The notes beneath the pieces were generated by a model. It had not been told where the DNA came from, did no database searches, and saw only the letters and a list, made by a program, of their open reading frames with translations. 13,152 nt of DNA. Origin: Lachnospiraceae bacterium (GTDB lineage Bacteria > Bacillota_A > Clostridia > Lachnospirales > Lachnospiraceae). Where the stretch lies: assembly GCA_017391465.1 (NCBI GenBank), contig JAFOYH010000081.1:1-13152 (forward strand). Direction: 5' to 3'. A program made the translations under genes and the position numbers. Below are positions 1-8,300 of this stretch, one piece after another (position 1 is the first letter of the stretch; every line of letters starts with the position of its first letter).

Positions 1-1
1 A

Positions 2-757
2 GACCAGATGGTTCAGAAGATCAACATTCTTGAGGAAACGATTCGCAGTCAGAATCAGGAAATTCTTAAACTTACAGAAAGTAAACAGATAAAAGCTGAA
101 ACAGTTCAGGAACTTTTGGATAGACAGAATCAGCTTGATAAAGATGTGGTTATTCTTCAAAATGAAATTGATCGATTGCGTGAACATCTGGCAAATAGTA
201 ATTACGATGATCTTTGTGAAGAAAAAGATCGGCTTTATAAAGAAAAGATGGCGTTGGACCAGGATGTTGCATCGAAGATGTCCGAATGTGAAGAAATTCT
301 TGCATCTATCCAGGAATGCAAAGACGATTGTGTAACGAAAAAAGAACGTTATGAAAAAGAAAAAAGTCGTTTGATAGATGAAAATTCGGAACTGAACCAG
401 CAGATTAAAGATCTCGAAGAAGTCATTTCTAATAAACAGAATCAAAAAGAAGAATTAGAAAAAACGTTAAGTGATGCTGAAGACAGATACAAGCAATTAC
501 GAAAATGGTTTGAAAGTCTGGAAGTAAGTAATTTCGACGAACGTTTAAAAATTGCTTTGAAAAAGACAACAATTTTCGAGGAGGCTCAAAAAGAATTGTT
601 CTATGAAGTTGAAAATATTGGTCTTGCACAGACCATATCTATGCAGGAAGCCAATGAAAAGAAAGATGAACTTCGCAGGCAGTTAAAAGAAATTGAAGAT
701 TTATTAAATGAGTATCAGAGAAAATATAAAAAGATCTGTGAACTTTTGAGTGATTAA
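2..757 (+). CDS. Coiled-coil protein, 5'-truncated
   Basis: The reading frame is open to the left edge of the window (codons for Asp-Gln precede the first Met at base 8) and no Shine-Dalgarno site precedes that Met, so this is probably the C-terminal part of a longer protein. The visible ~250 residues are almost entirely charged and helical, with long heptad-like stretches rich in Glu, Lys, Leu and Gln (for example LEEVISNKQNQKEELEKTL). This indicates a long parallel or antiparallel coiled coil. There are no Cys pairs, nucleotide-binding motifs, signal peptide or membrane segments. The next gene starts 15 bases downstream, so it belongs to the same operon as the zinc-ribbon and ESCRT-like genes. 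By position it could be a structural or scaffold partner, but no specific family is recognised. The N-terminal domain, which would be most informative, lies outside the window. Confidence 0.8.
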   Translation, partial: DQMVQKINILEETIRSQNQEILKLTESKQIKAETVQELLDRQNQLDKDVVILQNEIDRLREHLANSNYDDLCEEKDRLYKEKMALDQDVASKMSECEEILASIQECKDDCVTKKERYEKEKSRLIDENSELNQQIKDLEEVISNKQNQKEELEKTLSDAEDRYKQLRKWFESLEVSNFDERLKIALKKTTIFEEAQKELFYEVENIGLAQTISMQEANEKKDELRRQLKEIEDLLNEYQRKYKKICELLSD

Positions 758-772
758 ACAGGGGGATTTCAT

Positions 773-1267
773 ATGAAATGTAAAATATGTAATCATGAAA
801 TGAATCCAGGAATTGCAAAATGTCCAAAGTGTGGTTTTCCTGTGCTGCAGATGGTTAAAGGTGATGCAGCAGAAGAAAAGAGAATGAATGAACTTGCGGA
901 TAATTTCCGAAAGAAAAAAATGGAACCGGTTCGTATTCAGATGACAGTTTATACCAATGCAATGGAGAATGATAAAGTCAAAGTTGTGAAGGAAGATAAG
1001 ATCCTTCTTGCACAGGGAGACCAGCTTGCAGGGAATCAGATTATCTGGTATCCCGAAAATTTTGCACGTCTGTCCGGGGACTGTAAGCTTAAATTGAGTC
1101 TCGTGCATACGAATGGAGATTTGGAAGATATGAATATTTCTGTTGCGAATCCAAACATTATGGATTTCTGGAATATTGGAATCATGCCGCTTGAAGGACT
1201 TGAATTCAAAGTTGTTTTAGGAAACAAAAATACATATAGTTGTTCAGACAAATTTTCTTATTTGTAA
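773..1267 (+). CDS. Zinc-ribbon plus beta-domain protein, 164 aa
   Basis: The start is supported by a strong AGGGGGA site at 760-766. The N-terminus carries a treble-clef/rubredoxin-like zinc ribbon with Cys3, Cys6, Cys17 and Cys20 (CxxC-x10-CxxC, ending CPKCGFP). After a short charged helical linker (about residues 29-50), residues 52-164 alternate hydrophobic and polar residues with few helices. This reads as a single beta-rich domain (for example IQMTVYT, IIWYPENF, LKLSLVHTNGD, FKVVLGN). I do not recognise this beta domain. Short zinc ribbons of this kind commonly act as protein-protein adaptors rather than enzymes. The CxxC pair spacing is close to that of the three MW-x-CP-x-C proteins at the other end of the locus, which loosely ties the two transcription units together. 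It sits 40 bases upstream of the next gene and shows no signal peptide, so it is probably a cytoplasmic adaptor or ligand-binding accessory protein. Confidence 0.85.
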   Translation: MKCKICNHEMNPGIAKCPKCGFPVLQMVKGDAAEEKRMNELADNFRKKKMEPVRIQMTVYTNAMENDKVKVVKEDKILLAQGDQLAGNQIIWYPENFARLSGDCKLKLSLVHTNGDLEDMNISVANPNIMDFWNIGIMPLEGLEFKVVLGNKNTYSCSDKFSYL

Positions 1268-1307
1268 GATAGAATATATTTAGCGAGAAAGAAGAAGAGG
1301 TGTTCTT

Positions 1308-2393
1308 ATGGCTTTAACAAATTTTGGGAAAAAACGTGAACAGAGAAAAAGAAAAGAAGAAAATAAAAAACAGATGGACCTTGCTCAGAAAAACAGGGAA
1401 AGTGCTAATCGTTTAGTTGCAGCGCTTCGTGTGGCAAAAGCAAATGCTTCGGGTATAGCATCCATTGAAGGTCGTCGTGTCTTTTCAAATGTTTCAGATA
1501 CATTTATTTCATTTCTAGATAATTCTAAGGTTATTGCTCAGTACGATGTGGCAGAAATTGATAAGATACTGGCTGAAATGATTGATCTTTACAATGAAGC
1601 ACTTAAACAGGGTGATATTGAAACTGCAAAACATGGTGTGGAGCGAATTCATGCCGGATTACTGGAATTCAGAAAAGAATTGACAATGGAAGAAGCTGTG
1701 CATAAAGAAGATGTTCTTGCAAAACGTGTACAGAATCTTTCTGAATATAAAGAAGTTATACTTCTTTCAAGCAAAGTATTCATCAATCGCAAAAACGTAG
1801 AGGACAAGGAAAAAGAATATGTTGAATACATGAAGAATTATGAAAAACTTTATGCAGACGTTGAAGAGCAGACGAAAACACGTCCGGATTTATATGAATT
1901 CCTGAAAGACTATCGTCCGGGGATTGATCCGATGAATCCTGATGCTGCTGAAATGCATACGAATATTGAAAAATTAAATATTCTTTCAAAACAGGTGGAT
2001 GATCTGAAACAGACCATGGAAATTTTCAAGAGAGAGTATAATGAGCAGAGTGCTCAGTTAGATTCATTGAAGACGATGTTATCCATTAAAGATGGACTCT
2101 TAACACAGGAAGATATGGACATTTTAGATAAGGCCATTGAATCTTACAGAGAACATTTACAGGATGCAATGAACGAAGTGAGCCGCTTGAGAGCATTGCA
2201 TGAGAAACGTCATTCCATTACAAGCAATATTTTCAGTTCGATGGATTTTGGAAAAGAACTGGTTGAAAATGTACGTGAATATGAAAAATTAAAACGCAGA
2301 CATGAACTTCGTCAGGAAGGCATTGCAGAAGGTCAGCGTCTGAAGAATGAAGAACAGTTAAATGAACATGGTAAACAGGTGCTTACACATTAA
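1308..2393 (+). CDS. Helical coiled-coil protein, 361 aa
   Basis: Translation starts at the ATG at 1308, seven bases after an AGAAGAGG site. Residues 8-30 are very basic (FGKKREQRKRKEENKKQ), a plausible membrane- or nucleic-acid-contacting arm. The rest is predicted by eye to be almost all alpha-helical. A helical bundle spans about 30-130, and within it residues 82-125 (around IDLYNEALKQGDIETAKHGV) resemble the helical hairpins of MIT or TPR folds. Coiled coils follow at about 135-200 and 215-300. A short Pro/Asp-rich loop (DYRPGIDPMNPDAAE) separates the two coiled coils. The C-terminal 60 residues are again basic and helical. No catalytic motif is visible. It lies 14 bases upstream of the Snf7-like gene, and its position before an ESCRT-III-like and a Vps4-like gene parallels the coiled-coil CdvA of archaeal cdvABC. 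That parallel rests on order and architecture, not sequence. It could be a recruiter or a divergent filament subunit; PspA/Vipp1 similarity was not evident. Confidence 0.85.
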   Translation: MALTNFGKKREQRKRKEENKKQMDLAQKNRESANRLVAALRVAKANASGIASIEGRRVFSNVSDTFISFLDNSKVIAQYDVAEIDKILAEMIDLYNEALKQGDIETAKHGVERIHAGLLEFRKELTMEEAVHKEDVLAKRVQNLSEYKEVILLSSKVFINRKNVEDKEKEYVEYMKNYEKLYADVEEQTKTRPDLYEFLKDYRPGIDPMNPDAAEMHTNIEKLNILSKQVDDLKQTMEIFKREYNEQSAQLDSLKTMLSIKDGLLTQEDMDILDKAIESYREHLQDAMNEVSRLRALHEKRHSITSNIFSSMDFGKELVENVREYEKLKRRHELRQEGIAEGQRLKNEEQLNEHGKQVLTH

Positions 2394-2407
2394 TGGAGGA
2401 ATAAAAC

Positions 2408-3061
2408 ATGGCAGGCTTTTTTAAGAATATGATGAAAGAAAAAAAGAAAACACCACAGCAGTTGGTTTTAGATGCGCGCATGAAATTAGATGAAGCAACA
2501 CGAAAATATCTCAATGTTATCGATATGGAAGCGCGTAATGTACGTCACGCACGTAAAAATACAAAAAATAAAACTGCAGAAGCAAAGTCCATGCTTAAGA
2601 TCAAAAATGCATATTACGGTTTAAGCATTATCGAAAATACAAGAATTCGTCTGGTTGATATTCAAACAACAGAAGAATTGTATTCTGCGATGAATGATTT
2701 GACAGAAGCCATTCAGAAAGTAAATCGTGTCAATCAGAAATCACCTAAACCAAAGACCAATCAATTTGTCAGAGAAAATGAAAAGATGGGCAGAGGCATT
2801 GAAAACGAAACAGATATTTTAACAAATATGTATGATAAGGTTGAAAGCATTGATGATCTTGTTTCCAACGAAGTTGTAGAAAAAATTATCAATGGTGAAC
2901 CTGTGGAAGATTTCTTAAGATTAGAAGAGGGTCTCAATGTTTCCATCGATGATTTTATTCACTTTAATTTGGATGAGGTGAATGATCTGGGTGAAAACAG
3001 TACACCAGTTTCTGAAAACACAGAAGATGTTTTAGATTTCGATTTTAGTGATTTTAAATAA
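2408..3061 (+). CDS. ESCRT-III/Snf7-like filament protein, 217 aa
   Basis: The start follows a TGGAGGA site (2394-2400). The layout fits eukaryotic and archaeal ESCRT-III proteins. There is a short N-terminal hydrophobic/basic segment (MAGFFKNMMKEKKKTP) like the FGKKKTP start of CHMP proteins. A long basic helical hairpin follows at about 15-85, including TKNKTAEAKSMLKIKNAYYG, where CHMP4/Snf7 has TKNKRAALQALKRKKRYEK. Next comes IENTRIRLVDIQTTEEL and an AMNDLTEAIQKVN segment, matching the conserved AM..T.AM...N helix, then an FVRENEKMGRGIENE segment resembling the EFE+..E.M stretch. The tail from about 166 is strongly acidic (ending EDVLDFDFSDFK), as in ESCRT-III autoinhibitory/MIM tails, although no canonical MIM1 or MIM2 is clear. 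Known family members polymerise on membranes and are disassembled by Vps4. The gene for a Vps4-like ATPase follows immediately, which is the strongest context support. Bacterial PspA/Vipp1 belong to the same superfamily, but this protein looks closer to Snf7. No alignment was run. Confidence 0.78.
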   Translation: MAGFFKNMMKEKKKTPQQLVLDARMKLDEATRKYLNVIDMEARNVRHARKNTKNKTAEAKSMLKIKNAYYGLSIIENTRIRLVDIQTTEELYSAMNDLTEAIQKVNRVNQKSPKPKTNQFVRENEKMGRGIENETDILTNMYDKVESIDDLVSNEVVEKIINGEPVEDFLRLEEGLNVSIDDFIHFNLDEVNDLGENSTPVSENTEDVLDFDFSDFK

Positions 3062-3064
3062 AAA

Positions 3065-3072
3065 GGCGGAGG
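3065..3072 (+). promoter_or_regulatory. Shine-Dalgarno deciding the Vps4-like start
   Basis: GGCGGAGG lies eight bases before the ATG at 3081. The upstream in-frame ATG at 3048 overlaps the end of the Snf7-like gene and would add only 11 unremarkable residues without its own site. The start at 3081 is therefore preferred. Confidence 0.8.
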
Positions 3073-3080
3073 AAAAACAA

Positions 3081-4364
3081 ATGGATGATTTTTATCTCAA
3101 TAAGATGCAAAAATATGAGAACCTCTGTCTTGCATGGATTCAAAAAGCCGATCAGGAATTTTTGAATAATAATTTTCAGCATAGTAAGCAGGAGTGTTCC
3201 TATTTACAGCAGGCAGTCAATTTGCGTTCCGAGATGGCTCGCATCAGTATTGGAGAAGAACAGGCTTATCACCGCAGAAAAGCAAGAGAATTAAATACAC
3301 GTATTGCTGAAATTATTCGCACCATTGATCCGGAATATATGAAGAGAAAAGAGCAGGAAGCAATGGCGAAAAAGGCTCAGGAAAAGAGTAAGAGTTCAAC
3401 GGCAGCAGCGACAGATAAAGGAAAAAGTGCTTCAAGCAATGTGGATTCAGAAGAAGTTAAAAGCTGGTTCAAAGATATGCCGAAAGTATCCTTTGATGAT
3501 GTCGTTGGTATGCATGAACTGAAGAAAAAATTAAGAGGATGTATTGAAGATTCCAAACTTCAGAAGATTCGCAAATATCTTGGTATCCGTAATCAGAAAG
3601 CTTATTTTTTCGTGGGTCCTCCGGGATGTGGTAAAACCTATCTCATCGAGGCATTTGCTCATGAACTTGTAGAGAACAAAGATTACAAATTCATCTCTTT
3701 AGATGGTTCAGATATTTTAAGTAAATATGTTGGTGATGCAGAAAAAACAATCACCCGTTTGTTTGAAGAAGCTGAGAAGAATGCCCCATGTATCGTGTTT
3801 ATTGATGAAGTGGACGGCGTTTGTAAGAGTCGTTCCATTAAAGAGCTTCCAGAGTATGCGGCATCCATTACGACAGCATTCCTGACAGGTTTTAACCGAA
3901 TCAAATCGTCAGACCTTCCGATTGTTTTCATCGGAGCAACAAACTATCCATCCAAAGTGGATAATGCCATGATGGACCGTGTTGAGATTATTAATGTTCC
4001 ATTCCCGGATGGTGAAGGACGTGCATTAAAATTCCGTCAAGAATTAAGCAAAAGTCTTACACTTAAAGCGGACTTTAAATTTGAAGACATGGCAGCATTA
4101 ACCGAGGATAAAGTGAATGAATATAACTATCGAGATGTAGAACGTCTCTGTGAAGAGATTAAGGTTCTTGCGATGCAGGAAGTTTTAGCATTTTATAATA
4201 ACGATGAAGAAAAAGCGATTTCGGCCATGATGACAGGTGAATATGGTATCAGTAAGGAATTATTCCTGAAAGCGAAAGATAAGTGTACACCAACACCAAA
4301 ACAGGCGATCAAAGAAGAAATCAAAGAATGGAATCGTCTGATTAAATTAAGAGAAGAAGAATGA
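3081..4364 (+). CDS. Vps4-like AAA+ ATPase with MIT-like N-domain
   Basis: 427 residues. Residues 1-85 form a predicted three-helix domain (IQKADQEFLNNNF, LQQAVNLRSEMARI, HRRKARELNTRIAEII) that matches the pattern of MIT domains, which dock ESCRT-III tails. Residues 86-125 are a charged, Ser/Ala-rich linker. The AAA+ module starts at about 134 (VSFDDVVGMHELKKKL). It has Walker A GPPGCGKT at 179-186, pore loop 1 SKYVGDAEK at 214-222 (compare SKWMGESEK in Vps4), Walker B IVFIDEVDG at 238-246 with catalytic Glu243, sensor 1 GATN at 285-288 and a candidate arginine finger at Arg300. All essential residues are present, so it should be an active hexameric translocase/unfoldase. Only one Arg is seen where Vps4/katanin usually have two adjacent. 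The family role is ATP-driven threading and disassembly of ESCRT-III polymers; here the likely substrate is the product of the gene 19 bases upstream. The stop codon at 4362-4364 overlaps the next gene's Shine-Dalgarno site, suggesting coupled translation. Confidence 0.88.
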   Translation: MDDFYLNKMQKYENLCLAWIQKADQEFLNNNFQHSKQECSYLQQAVNLRSEMARISIGEEQAYHRRKARELNTRIAEIIRTIDPEYMKRKEQEAMAKKAQEKSKSSTAAATDKGKSASSNVDSEEVKSWFKDMPKVSFDDVVGMHELKKKLRGCIEDSKLQKIRKYLGIRNQKAYFFVGPPGCGKTYLIEAFAHELVENKDYKFISLDGSDILSKYVGDAEKTITRLFEEAEKNAPCIVFIDEVDGVCKSRSIKELPEYAASITTAFLTGFNRIKSSDLPIVFIGATNYPSKVDNAMMDRVEIINVPFPDGEGRALKFRQELSKSLTLKADFKFEDMAALTEDKVNEYNYRDVERLCEEIKVLAMQEVLAFYNNDEEKAISAMMTGEYGISKELFLKAKDKCTPTPKQAIKEEIKEWNRLIKLREEE

Positions 4365-4374
4365 GGAATCGCTT

Positions 4375-5319
4375 ATGAATGAGGATATCAAAAAATATAT
4401 TGGCGAAGAATCACCTGGGTATTGTTTCGAAGATTTGCCAGGACGCGATTTCTGGAAGACAATTCTTGCAAGTTACTGGAATGAAGAAACGATGGATGAT
4501 GCGCTTGAAATAGATCCGGTTCAGCTTTTGCTGTTATGCGGACCTTATGGATGTGGAAAGAGCGCATTGCTTGGAGCTATGGCTGGCGAAATGGTTCAGG
4601 GTGGATATCAATATCTTGAAGTGGACCTTATGATGATTCCAAAAGATAAAATTCTATCTGTTTTTCAATTTCTGTGTAAAGAGTATAAAAAAGATGGGCC
4701 AATATATTTTCATATAAATCATTTGGAATGTTTGCATGATGTTCGATTATTATTGAAAACGCATCACTGGGCTGAAGAAAGAGAGTATCCAATGATTATA
4801 GCAGCCTCTGTAGAAGATGAAGGCGAACTGCCTTCAGATATTCGTAAATTATTTCACATTCATTATATCGGTCTTCCGGATTCGGAAGACCGAAAAGCTT
4901 ATTTTAAATATGAATTGGAAAGTCTTTTTGATAATTCATCCATACAGGGAATGAGCAAACTGGTTGATGGGACTGAAGGTTATAACTATGTGCAAATGGG
5001 ATCTTTGGTTCAGCGCATTAAGATGCGAGTAAAGTATTCAATGTTAAAAGAGGGTAAGAGTATGGATATTGCTATGGCTTGGCTTCAGGAAGAGCTGGTT
5101 CAAGAGGTTCTTGAGCATAGTGATGTTCCTAAAAAGAATTCATCCGAGTCTATGGATGTAACAGCTCTTGTTCAGGCAATGGCAATGATTCAGCCGGTAC
5201 ACCAGGCGCAACAGACAGAATCGGTCAAATCACAGGAGAAAGATCCGCTTACAGAACTTCGAGAAAAATATAATCCAAGAAAAGTGTTTGATCAGGGGCT
5301 GATGTTTGTTAAAGAATAA
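4375..5319 (+). CDS. AAA-like pseudo-ATPase partner, 314 aa
   Basis: The start follows a GAGGAAT site that overlaps the preceding stop. A short N-terminal segment (YCFEDLPGRDFW) leads into an AAA+ fold that can be aligned by eye with the upstream Vps4-like protein. Walker A GPYGCGKS at 56-63 is intact. At the Walker B position the sequence is YFHINHLE (111-118), so the Asp and catalytic Glu are replaced by Asn115 and His116. At sensor 1 AASV replaces GATN. The following block (DIRKLFHIHYIGLPDSEDRK) matches the arginine-finger/beta-strand block of its neighbour, with Arg157 as a possible finger. It lacks the MIT-like domain and instead has a C-terminal helical and Gln/Ser-rich tail (about 225-314). 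It may bind ATP but probably does not hydrolyse it. By context it could form mixed rings with, or regulate, the active ATPase. It may have arisen by duplication. Direct helicase or nuclease roles are not supported. Confidence 0.82.
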   Translation: MNEDIKKYIGEESPGYCFEDLPGRDFWKTILASYWNEETMDDALEIDPVQLLLLCGPYGCGKSALLGAMAGEMVQGGYQYLEVDLMMIPKDKILSVFQFLCKEYKKDGPIYFHINHLECLHDVRLLLKTHHWAEEREYPMIIAASVEDEGELPSDIRKLFHIHYIGLPDSEDRKAYFKYELESLFDNSSIQGMSKLVDGTEGYNYVQMGSLVQRIKMRVKYSMLKEGKSMDIAMAWLQEELVQEVLEHSDVPKKNSSESMDVTALVQAMAMIQPVHQAQQTESVKSQEKDPLTELREKYNPRKVFDQGLMFVKE

Positions 5320-5349
5320 TAAATATAATTTTGGGGAGGAAGAAACAGG

Positions 5350-8300
5350 ATGAGTGTAACAATAGAGGCATCCGTTATAAAAAATGTAAATTATGCGGCA
5401 TGTCAGTGCGGAGCCGGGTTGATTTCATCCGTTCAAATTAAAGGGAATCCGGGACAGGAAGTTATTCTGAGTATAAAATCTGTTCCGAAATTTTTATATG
5501 AATATAAAGAAAAAATCACCTTGGACCATGGAAAGGTAAATCTTTCGAATGTTCAGGTGCATTTGGATGATGTGTTTTGTCGACAGGAAATTTTGGATGC
5601 CAAAGAAGCTACGATTCAGATTGAAATATATGATGCCAATGATGTAGGTAAAACTTTGGCATATGAAAACAAAAAAGTGCATTTGCAGCCATATCTGCAT
5701 TGGAACAGATCTGAACATGAGGAATCTTTAATTGCCTTTATGCAGCCAAATGATCCATTGGTGGCACGTGTTTTAAATCGTGCGGGTGAATTGGCCAATG
5801 AAGAAAACGGTCGCATGGTTGGTTATCAGAATTGGAAAAACAGCAGTACCAGAAAACAGGCAGAATGGATTTATCGTGCCCTTCAGGAAGAGAATATCCA
5901 TTATCTTTGTCCGCCTGCCGGATTTGAATTTGGTGCATCCGGACAGAAAGTTCGTATCCCGGGAATGGTTCTTCATGAAAATGTAAAACAGGGAACCTGT
6001 CTGGATCTTGCCATACTCTATGCAAGCTGTCTGGAAGCTGCCTCTTTTAATTCCATGGTATTTTTGATTTGTGGTCATGCATTTACAGGGGTATGGCTGG
6101 ATAACGAGAAAAACTTCTCAACATATCCATGCAAGGACTGGAATTTAGTAGATCAAAATGTCAAACTTTCAGAAGGAATTCTTCCTGTGGAATGTACATT
6201 CTTTACAGATGGATTAAACTATTCCTTTGAACAGGCAATTACATCGGCTAAAAACAATTTACAGGATGCAGACAAATTCCAATGTGTTTTAGATGTACAT
6301 ATGGGACGTACAAAAGGATATGTTCCTGCATACACATTTACAAATCAGCCGCTTTGTGACCTTGGTATGGACGATTTTCATATGAATCCATCATCCTATG
6401 GTCAGAATAAGCGTCAGAGACTGATTAAACAAGCTATGGATTTTTCTATGAGAAATGTCCTTTTATCTAAAGCTGGACTTGTATCCGAACTTCGATTTGA
6501 AATTGATGCAGAAAAATTCTTTAATGATAAATTTACTGATGCGGAATTATTCGTAGCGATGCAGAAACAGCAAAGCGTTAAAAAAAATATTGAAGATACA
6601 TTGTTTGATTTAAATAGTTTCAACCGTCAAGAACAGCAGGAAACAGGACATAATATTGTTTATCTTGCAGTCAATGAATTGGAATGGACTGCTAAAGGTC
6701 AGGAAGAAAAACGTAAAGCTCCATTATATTTATGTCCTTCAGAAATTTATCGAAATATCCGCGGTGAATACCGTTTCTGTGTTAAAGTCAATGAAAGTTT
6801 TGTAAATCCGGTGTTGAAAGTTTATTTATATCAGGAATATGGAATAGATTTTTCTGAACTTTTGAATCAGCCACACGAAGATTACAACAAACAGATTCAG
6901 GTGATGAAATTTGCTATTGGTAGGCAGAATGGGTGGAAGATTATTGAAAATGTTTGCGGATTAAGTGTTTATCCTGTTCCAAATCAGGCCATATGGAAAG
7001 GTCTTCAGGATGATCAGTTATTGAAACATGATATTGTTCAGGGATTCCTGGAAGGTGCAATGACTTGGGATAACAATGTTAAAGTTGATATAGATGCAGC
7101 CGAGGAACCAACAGATATTTATACATTTCAGGCGGATGATTCTCAACGCGAAGTGATTGAATCTACATTTAAGAAACGTGCCCAGGTTATCATAGGTCCT
7201 GCTGGTAATGGAAAAAGTCAGACGATTGCAAATATTATCACAGAACATATGCGTAAAGGACAGAAGGTTCTCTTTGTCACAGAAAAACCGACAGCAATGG
7301 AAGTCGTTGCGGATATGCTTAATCAGGCAGAGATGATCCCATTTTATCTGATGCTGCCGGATGGTAAAGGGACTGTCGCAGGTTTACACGAAAAGGTTGA
7401 AGCGACGCTTCGTTATGTGGCGAATTATCACGGAAAACAGAACAGTTCTTTGGATGTAAAGAAAAAGATTTATAAGGATGCCTATGATCGTTTAGAACAG
7501 TTCCGTATTTTTATGAAAAAACCGGTTGTTCAGGGCAAGTCTTTAGCTCAGTTACTGGAAGAATATGAACAGTTTAAAGATTATGTATTGGATGAATACT
7601 GTCTAACAGATGGAGAAGTTCTAAATCATGAATCTGCGGAAAATGTGATGGAATCATTTGCAGAAATGATGAAAAATCATCCGGATGTGCAGACAGAATA
7701 TTTGCCATTTATCAATTGTCTGGATTTATCGGATGAAGAACGGAGCAAAGCTTTGGTTCTGATTGATCAGGCACTTGCAAAAATGTCTGTACTTAAGCAG
7801 AAGATTTGGAATTTAGGAGATCGGTTAAAAGTTGATATGAATGGTCTTAGTGAAAGAGACCAGATTCTGCGTGTAATGACTTATGCATCTGCATTGCAGA
7901 AATGTCCGGTTTACGGTCCTTCATTTAAGGTTGTTACGAAAGAACAGGATGAAGAATTTGGCGAACTTTTACATCTGACAAAAGAGTTGATGGCATCTAC
8001 ACCGGGCAGTTACCACTATGAAGATGTAGGCGACACACTTTGGACAAAAGTTGATGAACATCAGCAGAAAGCGGAAGAGACAGACTGGAGTGTTCTCAGC
8101 AAATTTGCTATTCAGGATTCTTTTTCCGGAATCAGCAAAGAACAGATGGCAGAAATCAAGAAGAAACAGACTTATGATAAGTACTGTATGGCTCTGATCA
8201 AACAGGCTGAAGGCAGATCTGAAGCTGAAAAAGAAGGTCTTCAGAATGCAGCCAATAACATCGTTCAGGGTAATGGTAAAGAATTATTAGAAGATATCAA

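Noticed and set aside
2408..3061. Assigning the 217-residue protein as PspA/Vipp1
   Set aside because: It is in the right superfamily, but the N-terminus, TKNK/AM..LTEA segments and acidic tail fit Snf7/CHMP better, and a Vps4-like gene follows.
3048..3080. Earlier ATG for the Vps4-like protein, overlapping the Snf7-like gene
   Set aside because: It has no Shine-Dalgarno site, whereas GGCGGAGG is correctly placed for the ATG at 3081, which gives a sensible MIT-like start.
5324..5329. TATAAT just upstream of the helicase gene as a promoter
   Set aside because: No acceptable -35 box 16-18 bases upstream; the gap is AT-rich and only 30 bases long, so a chance match inside the operon is more likely.
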